Part shown: positions 51,390-60,334 of the stretch, piece after piece
Numbering within the stretch: position 1 is the stretch's first letter
Layout of the letters: every line of letters begins with the position of its first letter
Assembly: GCA_965238265.1 (NCBI GenBank)
Contig: OZ250185.1
Coordinates: forward strand, 3,472,001-3,536,000
Length of the DNA stretch: 64,000 bases
Source of the DNA: JAJDUF01 sp965238265
Lineage (GTDB): Bacteria > Chloroflexota > UBA11872 > UBA12225 > JAJDUF01
Direction: 5' to 3'
Position numbers and translations under genes: made by a program
Notes under the pieces: model-generated
Told to the model about the DNA's origin: nothing
The model's database searches: none
What the model saw: only the letters and a program-made list of their open reading frames with translations

Positions 51390-51451
51390 CCCGCGATCCC
51401 GCCCCCCATCCACACGGTACCGACGGCGAACCCGCTACTGGAGCATGTCCC

Positions 51452-52681
51452 ATGCACACGGCCGCCTTTGACTACGCCCTCCCTCCGGCGTTGATTGCCC
51501 AAGAGCCGGTCACTCCCCGCGACTCGTCCCGGCTCCTGGTGGTCCACCGCCGGAACGCCGCGCGTCGCTTCGAGCACCGCCGCTTCGCCGACATCGGGGA
51601 CTATCTCCAGGCCGGCGATCTGCTGGTCGCTAACGACACACGGGTCATCCCCGGCCGCCTCTGGGCACAGCGGCCCGGCGGCGGCGGTGTGGAACTCCTG
51701 CTGCTGCGGCCCATGCGCGAGGGGTGGTGGGAGGCCTTGGCGCGCCCGGCACGGCGGTTGCGTGCCGGCACCACACTCACACTGATCGGGCCACCGGGCC
51801 ATGCTTCCGGGCCGCGTGGCCCGGAAGGTAAGCGGGGTCCGGCCGCCTCCCCGGACCCGCAGCCGGACCCGCGGATCGAGGTCGGCGAACGCACCGCCAA
51901 TGGTGGCGTGCAGGTGCGTCCGCTGGCCCCGTTGAGCGCAGTGCTGGCGCACTATGGACAGGTCCCGCTACCACCCTATATCCAGCGTCCGCTGACCGAT
52001 GCGGAACGGTATCAGACGATCTACGGCCAGCGCGAGGGATCGGCCGCCGCGCCGACCGCCGGCTTGCACTTCACGCCGCAGCTGCTCGATCAGCTCCGGG
52101 CCAAGCAGGTGCAGCTGGCCTTCGTCACGCTGCACATCGGACTGGACACGTTCCGGCCCATTCGCACCGAGACTATAGAGAGCCACCGGATGCACGCAGA
52201 GTACGTCACGCTCAACGAGGAGACGGCAGCGGCGATCAGCACCGCGCGCACCGCCGGCCGGCGGGTGATCGCCGTCGGGACGACGGCGGTGCGGACGTTG
52301 GAGGCAGCGGCGCTGGCAGCAGCCGGTGGTCCGCCACTGGCCACCAGCCCACAGGAAGCCCGCGCACTGGCCGCCGAGCCGCCGGAGCTTGGGACAACTA
52401 CATCCGCTGCGCCGACGCCGGCCCGCGCTCCGGGGAACGCGGAGCATGGCTCACCCCCCGACCTGCCGGCCACGAGCGGCTGGACGGCGCTCTACATCAC
52501 GCCGGGGCATCAATTCCGGGTCGTAGATGCCCTCATTACCAACTTCCACTTGCCGCGCTCGACGTTGCTCGTCCTGGTAGCGGCATTTGCCGACCACTCG
52601 CTGCTCTTCGACGCCTACCAAGAGGCACTGCGCCTCCGCTACCGCTTTTTCAGCTTCGGCGACGCCATGCTGATCGTGTAA
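51452..52681 (+). CDS. queA: tRNA ribosyltransferase-isomerase QueA, with an inserted linker
   Basis: QueA blocks are clear: FDYALPPALIAQEPVTPRDSSRLL, FADIGDYLQAGDLLVANDTRVIPGRL, EGSAAAPTAGLHFTP, LDTFRPIRTETIESHRMHAEYV, TTAVRTLEA, and TNFHLPRSTLLVLVAAFAD. It transfers the ribosyl part of SAM to preQ1 in tRNA, making epoxyqueuosine. The 409 residues exceed the usual 340-350. The excess is a Pro/Ala/Gly linker near residues 300-345 (ALAAEPPELGTTTSAAPTPA) and a smaller one near 120-135. Neither touches catalytic motifs. Confidence 0.93.
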   Translation: MHTAAFDYALPPALIAQEPVTPRDSSRLLVVHRRNAARRFEHRRFADIGDYLQAGDLLVANDTRVIPGRLWAQRPGGGGVELLLLRPMREGWWEALARPARRLRAGTTLTLIGPPGHASGPRGPEGKRGPAASPDPQPDPRIEVGERTANGGVQVRPLAPLSAVLAHYGQVPLPPYIQRPLTDAERYQTIYGQREGSAAAPTAGLHFTPQLLDQLRAKQVQLAFVTLHIGLDTFRPIRTETIESHRMHAEYVTLNEETAAAISTARTAGRRVIAVGTTAVRTLEAAALAAAGGPPLATSPQEARALAAEPPELGTTTSAAPTPARAPGNAEHGSPPDLPATSGWTALYITPGHQFRVVDALITNFHLPRSTLLVLVAAFADHSLLFDAYQEALRLRYRFFSFGDAMLIV

Positions 52682-52796
52682 CCCGCCATCCTCACCCCCC
52701 GGCCCTGGACTCCGGCTTTCGCCAGAGTGAAGAGGCGGCCGCCGCCAGGGGGGTGCGTTAGAATCTATGTGCTACCGTCCCAGCGGAGACCAAGCT

Positions 52797-55733
52797 ATGC
52801 CTATCGAAACCCAGCTCAACGGCCGCATCGCTACCCTGCTGGACCGCATGAACCCGCGCTGGACCGCGCTGGGCGAAAACAAGGGCGCCTTTCGGGGCAG
52901 CCAAAAGCAGCCCGATATCGTGATTGCCTACCAGTGGGGCGGCCAGCCGGTCGTGATCGAAAACGAATACGTCCCGGCGCGCAACGTGGAGGCGGAAAGT
53001 CTGGCACGACTGGGCGAATGGTTAAGCACCAGCGTAGTAGGCGCATCAGGAGCAATCAACACCGTCATCGCGCTCAAGTCGCCGCTTGAGTTGCGGAGTG
53101 CCGTCGGAGCGGATGACGTGGACGCGCTGCTGCACGGCGGCGTCACGCTGGAATACGCCCTCTTCACCGGCACCGACGCCGAGAGCTACGCCCGGTTTCC
53201 CCAACGTGGCTTCATTGCAGGTAATCTGCGGGACTTGGCGGCATTCGTCGAGTATGCAGCGATCTCGGAAAGTTCGGTAGAGAAAGCAGTCACCATCCTG
53301 GAGGCGGGCGTGCAGGATGCCGCGGCCGTCTTGTACCAGGCGGCTGAGATCAGCGACGACACCAAGCAGGCGATCACCACCCGGCTCAAGCAGGACTACA
53401 GCAAGCAGACCTTGCGGATGGCCGCCACGATTATGATCAACGCGCTGGTCTTCCACGAGAATCTCGCCGGTCAACACGGCGTGCGGAACCTGAGTCAGAT
53501 AAAGTCGGATGGCCTGCTGACACAATCCGCGATAGTGGACGAATGGGACAAAATCCTCAAGGTCAACTACTGGCCTATCTTCAAGATCGCCAGTGAACTG
53601 CTCAACGACATCAACCCGCCGCGTCTCGCCGCCGACGCGCTGAAGTTCATGGCAGACACCGCCGAGAAGCTGGTGTCCCTCAGCGTAGACCAGTCCCATG
53701 ACCTATCCGGGACGGTGTTCCAGCGGCTGATTGCGGATCGCAAGTTCCTGGCGACTTTTTACACCCGGCCGGAGGCGGCGACGCTGCTGGCCCACCTGGC
53801 CATCCCGGACGACGACCGCTGGCACGACCCGGAGCAGGTCAAGGACTTCCGCATTGCCGACTACGCCTGCGGTACCGGCACGCTGATCCACGCCGCCTAC
53901 CGCCGGGTCAACCAGCTACACCGGCTGGCCAGCGGTGACCCGGAGCGACTGCACGCCGCGATGATGGAGCACGCCTTAACCGCGTGCGACGTGCTGCCAT
54001 CGGCCGTCCACTTGACGGCTTCCATGCTCTCATCGTCCTATCCGAAACAACGCTATAACCGCTCTCGCACCATCATTGCGGAATACGGGAAGACCGGGCG
54101 GGCCAAACACGGCGGCGTCTCCATCGGCTCGCTCGACTTACTGGGCGACACCGGGATAATCAGGCCGCTTCTCCCCCTGCATAGTGGCACCACCGTCACC
54201 GGCACCGGGGAGGTGCGCGCCGAGCTTGGCGAGGACATGCCGCCATGCAGCCAGAACCTGGTGATAATGAACCCGCCGTTTACCAGCGGAGGCTCCGATT
54301 ATAAAGAAGGAAATCCGGCTGGATACAACAAGAAGCAGTTTCATGGCCTTGGGACGGATTGGGAAACTCAGGAAAGAATGTCCAATTTGGCGAGAGAGTA
54401 CGGTAAAGGAACCTGCGCCCACGGCTACGCGGGAATTGCCTCCTGGTTTGTCGCCCTCGCCGACCGCATGGTGCGGAAAGACGGCACCATCGCGCTGGTG
54501 CTGCCGCTGACCGCGCTACAGGGCGCGAGCTGGTCGAAGGTGCGGCAACTGATCGCGCGCAACTATCGTGACGCCATCATCCTGACCATCGCGGCGGCCC
54601 GACCGGCCGACCAATCGTTCTCGGCGGATACCGGTATGGCCGAGACGATGCTCGTGTGCCGCGAATCATCCAACTCTCCTGGTAAACGGGGCCTGTTCGT
54701 CTCCCTGCGACGGCGGCCCCAGAGCGAGATGGAGGCCACCGCGCTGGCCAAGGCCATCACGGCGCTGGCCGGTAATCCGGCGCTCAGAACACTGGAAGAC
54801 GGCCCCTTCGGCGGGCTGCCACTGGTCATCGGCGAGGAACAACTGGGCGAAGCGATTGACGCACCCCTGAGCAAAGACGCGCCCTGGTCCGCTATCGGCA
54901 TTGCGGACTTCTCCGTCGTACAGACTGCCTACCAGCTGGCACAGGGAGCGCTTTGGCTGCCCCCAATGCAGGAGCAGGAGGCGCTACGTATCCCGATGGC
55001 TACTGTTCAACAGACGTGCCAGGTCGGCACACAGGACAACAACATTGTAGGTCGAGGCAGCCGGACGGCCTTTAATCTGCTCAAGCCACCAACGGGCGTC
55101 CCCACTTACCCTATGCTATGGGGCCACAACGCCAAGCGGGAAAGAAGCCTGGTGGTAGCTCCCGACAGCGAGGGGCGCGTCAAGGTAGGGCGGGAAAGCC
55201 GCGCCGCCCAAATCCGGAATACCAGCAGCCACGCGCACCATAACCGCGATTTCCGGTTCAACTCTCAACCGCTGGCGGTGGCCTTCACCGAGCGGCGCAC
55301 CATCGGCGGCCGGGCTTGGCCCAACGTGCGCTTTGCCGAACGGGCACACGAGATGGCCTACTCCTTGTGGGGCAACAGCACGTTGGGCCTGCTCTGCTAC
55401 TGGTGGCACTCCAGCCGGCAGCAGGCCGGGCGCGGCAGTATGCCCATCTCGGCCATCCGCACGATGCCGACGCTGGACGTGACCCGGCTCACGCCGCGGC
55501 AGCTAGAGACGGCCGCGGCCATTTTCGACGACATGCGCGAACGGACGTTCCTGCCGGCCAATGAAGCCTACCGCGACGCCACCCGTCAGGAACTGGACCA
55601 CCGCGTGCTCATCGAGGTGCTGGGGCTACCGGAAATCGTGCTGGAGCCGCTGGAGCTGCTCCGCCACAAGTGGTGCTCGGAACCCAGCGTCCACGGCAGC
55701 AAGCGCACCGCGCCACCGGGCGCCATAAGCTAG
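52797..55733 (+). CDS. One-polypeptide nuclease/N6-adenine DNA methyltransferase (type IIG-like)
   Basis: The 978-residue protein starts at ATG 52797 with GGAG about 9 bases upstream. An N-terminal PD-(D/E)XK-like site has D40 in QPDIVIAY and E55-N-E57 in VVIENEY. A helical region (about 150-300) follows. The methyltransferase core has motif I DYACGTGTLIHA (358-361) and the catalytic NPPF (492-495) in LVIMNPPFTSGGSDY. The C-terminal third should recognise DNA. The order nuclease, gamma-type methylase, target domain is that of type IIG enzymes. The last active-site residue is Glu rather than Lys, so cleavage should be tested. No helicase or separate specificity subunit adjoins it. Confidence 0.78.
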   Translation: MPIETQLNGRIATLLDRMNPRWTALGENKGAFRGSQKQPDIVIAYQWGGQPVVIENEYVPARNVEAESLARLGEWLSTSVVGASGAINTVIALKSPLELRSAVGADDVDALLHGGVTLEYALFTGTDAESYARFPQRGFIAGNLRDLAAFVEYAAISESSVEKAVTILEAGVQDAAAVLYQAAEISDDTKQAITTRLKQDYSKQTLRMAATIMINALVFHENLAGQHGVRNLSQIKSDGLLTQSAIVDEWDKILKVNYWPIFKIASELLNDINPPRLAADALKFMADTAEKLVSLSVDQSHDLSGTVFQRLIADRKFLATFYTRPEAATLLAHLAIPDDDRWHDPEQVKDFRIADYACGTGTLIHAAYRRVNQLHRLASGDPERLHAAMMEHALTACDVLPSAVHLTASMLSSSYPKQRYNRSRTIIAEYGKTGRAKHGGVSIGSLDLLGDTGIIRPLLPLHSGTTVTGTGEVRAELGEDMPPCSQNLVIMNPPFTSGGSDYKEGNPAGYNKKQFHGLGTDWETQERMSNLAREYGKGTCAHGYAGIASWFVALADRMVRKDGTIALVLPLTALQGASWSKVRQLIARNYRDAIILTIAAARPADQSFSADTGMAETMLVCRESSNSPGKRGLFVSLRRRPQSEMEATALAKAITALAGNPALRTLEDGPFGGLPLVIGEEQLGEAIDAPLSKDAPWSAIGIADFSVVQTAYQLAQGALWLPPMQEQEALRIPMATVQQTCQVGTQDNNIVGRGSRTAFNLLKPPTGVPTYPMLWGHNAKRERSLVVAPDSEGRVKVGRESRAAQIRNTSSHAHHNRDFRFNSQPLAVAFTERRTIGGRAWPNVRFAERAHEMAYSLWGNSTLGLLCYWWHSSRQQAGRGSMPISAIRTMPTLDVTRLTPRQLETAAAIFDDMRERTFLPANEAYRDATRQELDHRVLIEVLGLPEIVLEPLELLRHKWCSEPSVHGSKRTAPPGAIS

Positions 55734-55786
55734 GCCGAGCACCGGCCCCCGGACCGCGCCCCCCATCTTCCCGGCTCGCCTCCCCG

Positions 55787-55905
55787 TCATTCCGGCGCCG
55801 GCCGGAATCCAGCGGCGTAGGGGGACAGGCGCAGCGTGCTGCGCCCCTACAGTGGCCCCCCCCTCTCTATCACTCGGCGATGGAGAGGGGGCCGGGGGGT
55901 GAGGC
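55787..55905. repeat. Family-A and family-B palindromes in tandem
   Basis: CATTCCGGCGCCGGCCGGAA (55788 on) is followed at 55858 by CCCCCCTCTCTATC, a short loop and GATGGAGAGGGGGCCGGGG. They lie between converging genes. Confidence 0.7.
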
Positions 55906-55910
55906 GCGGC

Positions 55911-57947
55911 TTAGGGTGCCGTGCGGTAGAGGTAGCGGGTATCCCACAGCCCATACAGGGTGGGGGTCGTGTTGCCGAAGACGTTGCGGACTGCCGTCAG
56001 CCGTTCGGAGTGGGTTGTGTAGATGACCGGCACGTTCTCGGCAGCGATCTCCTGGGCGCGGTGGTAGAGCGCCACACGCTTGTCGTGGTCCAGCTCCTGG
56101 CTGCCCGTGACGTACAACTCGTCAATTTCCGCTTCCCATTCCGTCGCCGGCTGCGGCTGGTTCGGGTACCACACGTGCAGGTCCTCGCTGCTGTGCCAGA
56201 AACCGATGCCGCCGTAGGGGTCTGTTCCGCCGCCGAAGCCGACGACCATGGTCTCCCAGTCATAGGAGCTGACCAGCTGGTCAACGAGATCGCCGAATTC
56301 GATCAGCTTGTAGTCGGCCTTAATGCCGATCTCCTCGAGACCCTGCTGGATGAGCATGCCAACCTTTTCGCGCACGCTGTTGTCCGTATTGGTCACCAAC
56401 GAGAACTCGATCTCGTTGCCCGCACTGTCTTCACGTATTCCATCGCCATCGGTATCCGTCCAGCCGAGGCCGTCGAGGATTTCGTTGGCCTTGGCGAGAT
56501 TATATTCGTACCGGCGGACGTTCGGGTTGTGGAAGTCACCCGCGGCTGGGCTGACGGAGGCCCACTGCGGGTAGCCGAGGCCGTGCAGAACGTCGTTGAT
56601 GATCGCGTCCTTGTTGATACTGTGCGCGACGGCTTGGCGGAATTGCGTGTTCCGGAACCACTCCAGCTTCTCCGGCGCGAGATAGAGCGTACCGCTGTCC
56701 GGGTTCCGGCCCGGGTTCATATTGAACCCTAGGAGCGTCGAACCGAAAGTGGGGCCGCGCTTGTAGATCGTGAAGTTTCCTTCCGCCTCCAGCGGTTTGA
56801 GGTCGGCGAACTCCTCACCCAAGACACCATGCGAATCCGTCTCGCCCGCCTGGAACATGGCAAGCTCAGTCTCCAGGTCCGGGACGATTATGGCGTTGAT
56901 CGTATCCAGGTACGGCAGGCGGTTGCCGGCGGCGTCCTTCAGCCAGTAGCTCGGGTTGCGCTGCAGGACTACGCGCTCGCCGGGGTCGTAGCGCTCGATA
57001 GTGAAAGGGCCGGTGCCGATGATCTCGGCCGGGTCCGTGTCAATGTCCCATGTTTCGGCAAACGTGCCGTCGTTCACGTGCGGCTCAAGGACATGCTGCG
57101 GATAGATCGCGGTGCCCATGGAGCGGAGGAAGGGGGCAAAGGGCACCGGGAGCACAAACCGGACCGTGTAGTCGTCGAGCGCCGTGACGGTCATCTGCGC
57201 TTCTTGCCACTGGCCGCTCTCCTCGTCCCGGAACCGGAAGTTGAACGTAGAACGGTCGCTGGAGGCGATGTCGTCGTTGTAGATGATCCGGTTGAAGGTG
57301 AAGTCCACGTCGTGGGCCGTGAAGGGTTGCCCATCGTGCCACTGCACGTCCTTACGTAGGTGGAAGGTCCAGGTCAGACCGTCATCCGAACGCTCCCAAG
57401 ACTCCGCCAGTGACGGCTCGACCTGATTGGTGAGCCACGAGATTTCGGTCAGGCCGTCGAAGAGGTAACTCAGGTAAGACGACGACCCGGAGTCGTTGGC
57501 AAGGGCCAAGTTAAAGGTAAGCGGCTCGGAAATGGTCGCGTAGGTCAGCGTTCCGCCCGGTTGCCCAATGGTGTACTCGAACGCCTCGGCATTCCTTCTG
57601 AGCTGGGCGAGGCGTTCCCAATCGAACTGCTCGGTATTGAGACGGGACTGTAGACCATCAGGCCCGTTGACCCACGTGCGATACCCGTCGGTGAAGGCCG
57701 TCCAGTTATCGGCCTTGTGCCACACCAGGAGCCCCCCGGTGGTCTGCTGCAGCGCCTCACCCTGCTCCGGGGTAAACCGTTCGTTCTCCAAGCAGGCGCC
57801 AACCTTGTCCGGCCCCTCGGCGGCGTTAATCAGCGTCTTGAGCGTCTTGAACCCCAAGACGAACTCGCACTCGGCTGCTGCCGCCGTCGGCGCCGCGAGT
57901 AGGACAAGCAATCCGGCAACGACAAGTGCAACGAACCTGTGCCTCAC
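55911..57947 (-). CDS. ABC transporter solute-binding protein (family 5) with an extra N-terminal module
   Basis: A signal peptide (RHRFVALVVAGLLVLLAAPT, cleavage near 24) leads to a 70-residue module: LGFKTLKTLINAAEGPDKVG, CLENERFTPEQGEALQQTTG, LLVWHKADNWTAFTDGYRTW. I associate this module with cell-surface proteins of Chloroflexota. From about 130 the SBP_bac_5 fold begins (GGTLTYATISEPLTFNLALA). Typical blocks are SLAESWERSDDGLTWTFHLR, VDFTFNRII, IIGTGPFTIERYDPGE and FRQAVAHSINKDAIIN. It should capture oligopeptides or similar ligands for import. No permease or ATPase genes adjoin it. Confidence 0.9.
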   Translation of the reverse strand: MRHRFVALVVAGLLVLLAAPTAAAAECEFVLGFKTLKTLINAAEGPDKVGACLENERFTPEQGEALQQTTGGLLVWHKADNWTAFTDGYRTWVNGPDGLQSRLNTEQFDWERLAQLRRNAEAFEYTIGQPGGTLTYATISEPLTFNLALANDSGSSSYLSYLFDGLTEISWLTNQVEPSLAESWERSDDGLTWTFHLRKDVQWHDGQPFTAHDVDFTFNRIIYNDDIASSDRSTFNFRFRDEESGQWQEAQMTVTALDDYTVRFVLPVPFAPFLRSMGTAIYPQHVLEPHVNDGTFAETWDIDTDPAEIIGTGPFTIERYDPGERVVLQRNPSYWLKDAAGNRLPYLDTINAIIVPDLETELAMFQAGETDSHGVLGEEFADLKPLEAEGNFTIYKRGPTFGSTLLGFNMNPGRNPDSGTLYLAPEKLEWFRNTQFRQAVAHSINKDAIINDVLHGLGYPQWASVSPAAGDFHNPNVRRYEYNLAKANEILDGLGWTDTDGDGIREDSAGNEIEFSLVTNTDNSVREKVGMLIQQGLEEIGIKADYKLIEFGDLVDQLVSSYDWETMVVGFGGGTDPYGGIGFWHSSEDLHVWYPNQPQPATEWEAEIDELYVTGSQELDHDKRVALYHRAQEIAAENVPVIYTTHSERLTAVRNVFGNTTPTLYGLWDTRYLYRTAP

Positions 57948-58079
57948 GATGATCCCTCTTATGACAGTCTCAGGCGCAGCGTCTACTACCTAGACTACGA
58001 CTATCGCAGCTTTTCGCCGCTATCGTCCAATCGGCTTGCTTGCCCAAGGCTGCTATCTCGGCGCGGGGGTAAGTCGGAC

Positions 58080-58125
58080 CTAACCCCAACCCCCTCCCTG
58101 AAGGGAAGGGGCCAGGGGTTAGGTC
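58080..58125. repeat. Family-B palindrome upstream of the SAM riboswitch
   Basis: CTAACCCCAACCCCCTCCCT, a loop and AGGGAAGGGGCCAGGGGTTA form a long hairpin. Similar elements are at 6434 and 14884. Confidence 0.65.
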
Positions 58126-58213
58126 CAGCCCGTCCCTTGGTTGACGGTCCGTGAATACCGTGCTATAGTCACTCCGCAAGCTCACGGCTAGCGCTTTAAG
58201 AACTGCATACAGT

Positions 58214-58331
58214 ACCACTCTTATCCAGAGAGGTGGAGGGAACCGGCCCTAAGAAGCCCGGCAACCAGTCCGCTCGGAGCGGACCAGGTGCCAACTCCGG
58301 CAGTGGTGTTCCGCTGCAAGATAAGGGAGGC
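58214..58331 (+). promoter_or_regulatory. SAM-I (S-box) riboswitch
   Basis: The leader shows S-box landmarks in order: P1 5' strand CTCTTATC (58218-58225), CAGAGAGGTGGAGGGAACCG, the P2 region GCCCTAAGAAGCCCGGCAAC, the GGTGCCAACTCC block, and the P1 3' strand GATAAGGG (58320-58327). The terminator 20 bases downstream makes it a transcription-attenuating OFF switch when SAM is abundant. The controlled gene is the threonine-synthase-like gene at 58541. Confidence 0.9.
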
Positions 58332-58350
58332 TGTACCACTACTACGGTGA

Positions 58351-58385
58351 AGCCCCTCGTCTGGAGACGGGGGGCTTTTTCTTTT
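58351..58385 (+). terminator. Riboswitch-controlled terminator
   Basis: AGCCCCTCGTC pairs with GACGGGGGGCT across TGGA, followed by TTTTTCTTTT. The upstream CTACGGTGAAGCC region can compete for the 5' arm as an antiterminator. Confidence 0.88.
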
Positions 58386-58540
58386 GTGGAGCGCAGCCGC
58401 ATTGCCCGTCAACGCTCGCTTGACCGGCGACGAACGGGCGCTAGGCTGCCGGCACGGCTCCACGCTGCCCCAGCAGCAAGAGTGGCGTTTAGCTCCGGTG
58501 CTAGCACTGCTTACCTCTTGAAGCGAGGATCACGATAGCT

Positions 58541-59821
58541 ATGGAAAATGGGCGTCTCGGTGGATTGCAATGTCGGGAGTGCGGACGCATGTATCCCATC
58601 GAGCCAATCCACGTCTGCGATTTCTGCTTTGGCCCGCTCGACGTGGCCTACGATTATCCGGCCCTCCGGCAAACGCTCTCCCGCGAGGCCATCGAGCGCG
58701 GCCCGCTCTCGCTCTGGCGCTACTGGCCACTCTTACCGGTCGAGTGCCCCAGCGATGACGACGGCCATCGCGTGGGCTTCACACCACTCCAGCGCGCGCG
58801 CAATCTCGGCAAGGCGCTGGGCCTGCGTAACCTCTGGCTGAAGAACGACAGTGTGAACCCCAGCTATTCCTTCAAAGATCGCGTGGTCGCGGTAGCGATC
58901 AAGAAAGCGCGCGAATTCGGCTTTACGACGTTTGCGTGCGCCTCCACCGGCAACCTCGCCGGCGCCGTGGCTGCCGCTGCCGCCCGCGAAGGGATGGCGG
59001 CCTACGTGTTCCTGCCCGGCGACACCGAGGAAAGCAAGCTGGTACAAGCGCGGTCGTATGGCGCCCAGCTTGTCGCGGTCAACGGCTCCTACGACGATGT
59101 CAACCGGCTGTGTAGCGAGCTGGCGGACGCCTACCGGTGGGCATTCTGCAACATCAACATGCGGCCGTACTACTCCGAGGGGAGTAAGTCACTCGCCTTC
59201 GAGGTCACCGAGCAGCTAGGCTGGGCCTTGCCCGACCACGTGATCGCGCCGGTCGCCTCCGGCTCGCTCGTGACCAAGCTCCATAAGGGCTTCGGCGAGC
59301 TACAGAAGGTCGGACTGGTCGCCGAGGGCAGTGTCCGCATCTCCGCGGCCCAGGCCGAGGGCTGCGCGCCAGTATCGGAGGCGTTCTTGGCCGGCCGCGA
59401 GGCGGTGCGGCCCGTGCGGGAGCCGAACACCATCGCCAAGTCGCTGGCTATCGGCAACCCGGCCGACGGCTACTACGTCATCCGTATCGTCAAGGATACG
59501 GGCGGGAGCATGACGATCAGCAGCAACGAGGACATCGTGGCGGCGATCAAGCTGCTGGCGGAGACGGAGGGAATCTTCACGGAAACGGCCGGTGGCGTCA
59601 CGATCTCCAGTCTGAAGCAGTTGGCGGCCAGCGGCGTGGTGCGGCCGGACGAGTGTGTGGTGGCTTACATCACGGGCAACGGCCTCAAGACGTTGGAGGC
59701 GGTCGCGCCGGTGGCTCGACAGCCCGTCTACGTCGACCCGACGATCACGTCGTTCGAAGCCACGCTCGGACTCACACCGCCGAGTACGCCGGTCAGCGCC
59801 GAGCCAGCGCTTGTCGAGTGA
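58541..59821 (+). CDS. thrC: Threonine-synthase-like PLP enzyme under SAM control
   Basis: The 426-residue fold-type II enzyme has an N-terminal zinc ribbon (CRECG, then CDFCFG), the PLP lysine K112 in PSYSFKDRVVAVA, CASTGNLAGAVAAAAAREG for PLP phosphate and substrate, and GSLVTKLHKGF, IGNPADGYYVIR and ETAGGVTISSLKQL. Threonine synthase converts O-phosphohomoserine to threonine. A SAM riboswitch is unusual for threonine synthesis, and the next gene is a sulfur carrier. An alternative is sulfur transfer onto O-phosphohomoserine to make homocysteine, by analogy with CysM/CysO. The sequence alone cannot decide. Confidence 0.85.
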   Translation: MENGRLGGLQCRECGRMYPIEPIHVCDFCFGPLDVAYDYPALRQTLSREAIERGPLSLWRYWPLLPVECPSDDDGHRVGFTPLQRARNLGKALGLRNLWLKNDSVNPSYSFKDRVVAVAIKKAREFGFTTFACASTGNLAGAVAAAAAREGMAAYVFLPGDTEESKLVQARSYGAQLVAVNGSYDDVNRLCSELADAYRWAFCNINMRPYYSEGSKSLAFEVTEQLGWALPDHVIAPVASGSLVTKLHKGFGELQKVGLVAEGSVRISAAQAEGCAPVSEAFLAGREAVRPVREPNTIAKSLAIGNPADGYYVIRIVKDTGGSMTISSNEDIVAAIKLLAETEGIFTETAGGVTISSLKQLAASGVVRPDECVVAYITGNGLKTLEAVAPVARQPVYVDPTITSFEATLGLTPPSTPVSAEPALVE

Positions 59822-59866
59822 GCCGGTCGAGCGACAACGGGAACCTCGCAACAAAGGAGCAGTTGT

Positions 59867-60142
59867 ATGGCAGTGACGGTGCGGATTCCTACTCCCCTGC
59901 GGCAGTTAGCGGGCGGCGCCGCCGCAGTGAGGGCCGAGGGCGCGACGGTTGGCGGGGTCCTCGATGATATGGAGCGCCAGCATCCGGGGTTCAAGGAGCG
60001 CCTGTTCGACGAGCAGGGAGCGCTGCGCCGGTTCGTCAACATCTACGTCGGTGGTGAAGACATCCGCTTCCTCGACGACCTCGACACCGCCCTGGAAGCC
60101 GGACAGGAAGTGTCCATCGTTCCCGCCGTCGCCGGCGGCTGA
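59867..60142 (+). CDS. MoaD/ThiS-type ubiquitin-like sulfur carrier
   Basis: The 91-residue beta-grasp protein ends with the exposed diglycine IVPAVAGG needed for adenylation and thiocarboxylate formation. Its core (RIPTPLRQLAGG, GGVLDDMERQHPGFKERLF, RRFVNIYVGGEDIRFLDDLD) is that of MoaD/SAMP/CysO proteins. AAAGGAG lies 7 bases upstream. It follows the ThrC-like gene by 45 bases and so is also under the SAM riboswitch. No moaE, thiG or E1-like gene is in the window. Confidence 0.88.
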   Translation: MAVTVRIPTPLRQLAGGAAAVRAEGATVGGVLDDMERQHPGFKERLFDEQGALRRFVNIYVGGEDIRFLDDLDTALEAGQEVSIVPAVAGG

Positions 60143-60149
60143 CCTCCTC

Positions 60150-60205
60150 CGGCGCCTCACCCCCCGGCCCCTCTCCACCGCTGTGCGATAGAGAGGGGGA
60201 GTCCG
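60150..60205. repeat. Family-B palindrome
   Basis: CACCCCCCGGCCCCTCTCCA then CCGCTGTGCGATAGAGAGGGGGAG. Part of the hairpin family listed at 18735 and 55858. Confidence 0.6.
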
Positions 60206-60334
60206 TCGGAGGCGAGCGGCCGCTGTAGGGGCATGGTGGTTGCCCGCGTCCCCCTGCGGAGCGGGGAGGCCATAGGGGGGCCAGGCAGCGAGGCGGCCAA
60301 CACCTTTCACCAAGCCCCTTTCATTCGCAGGCCA

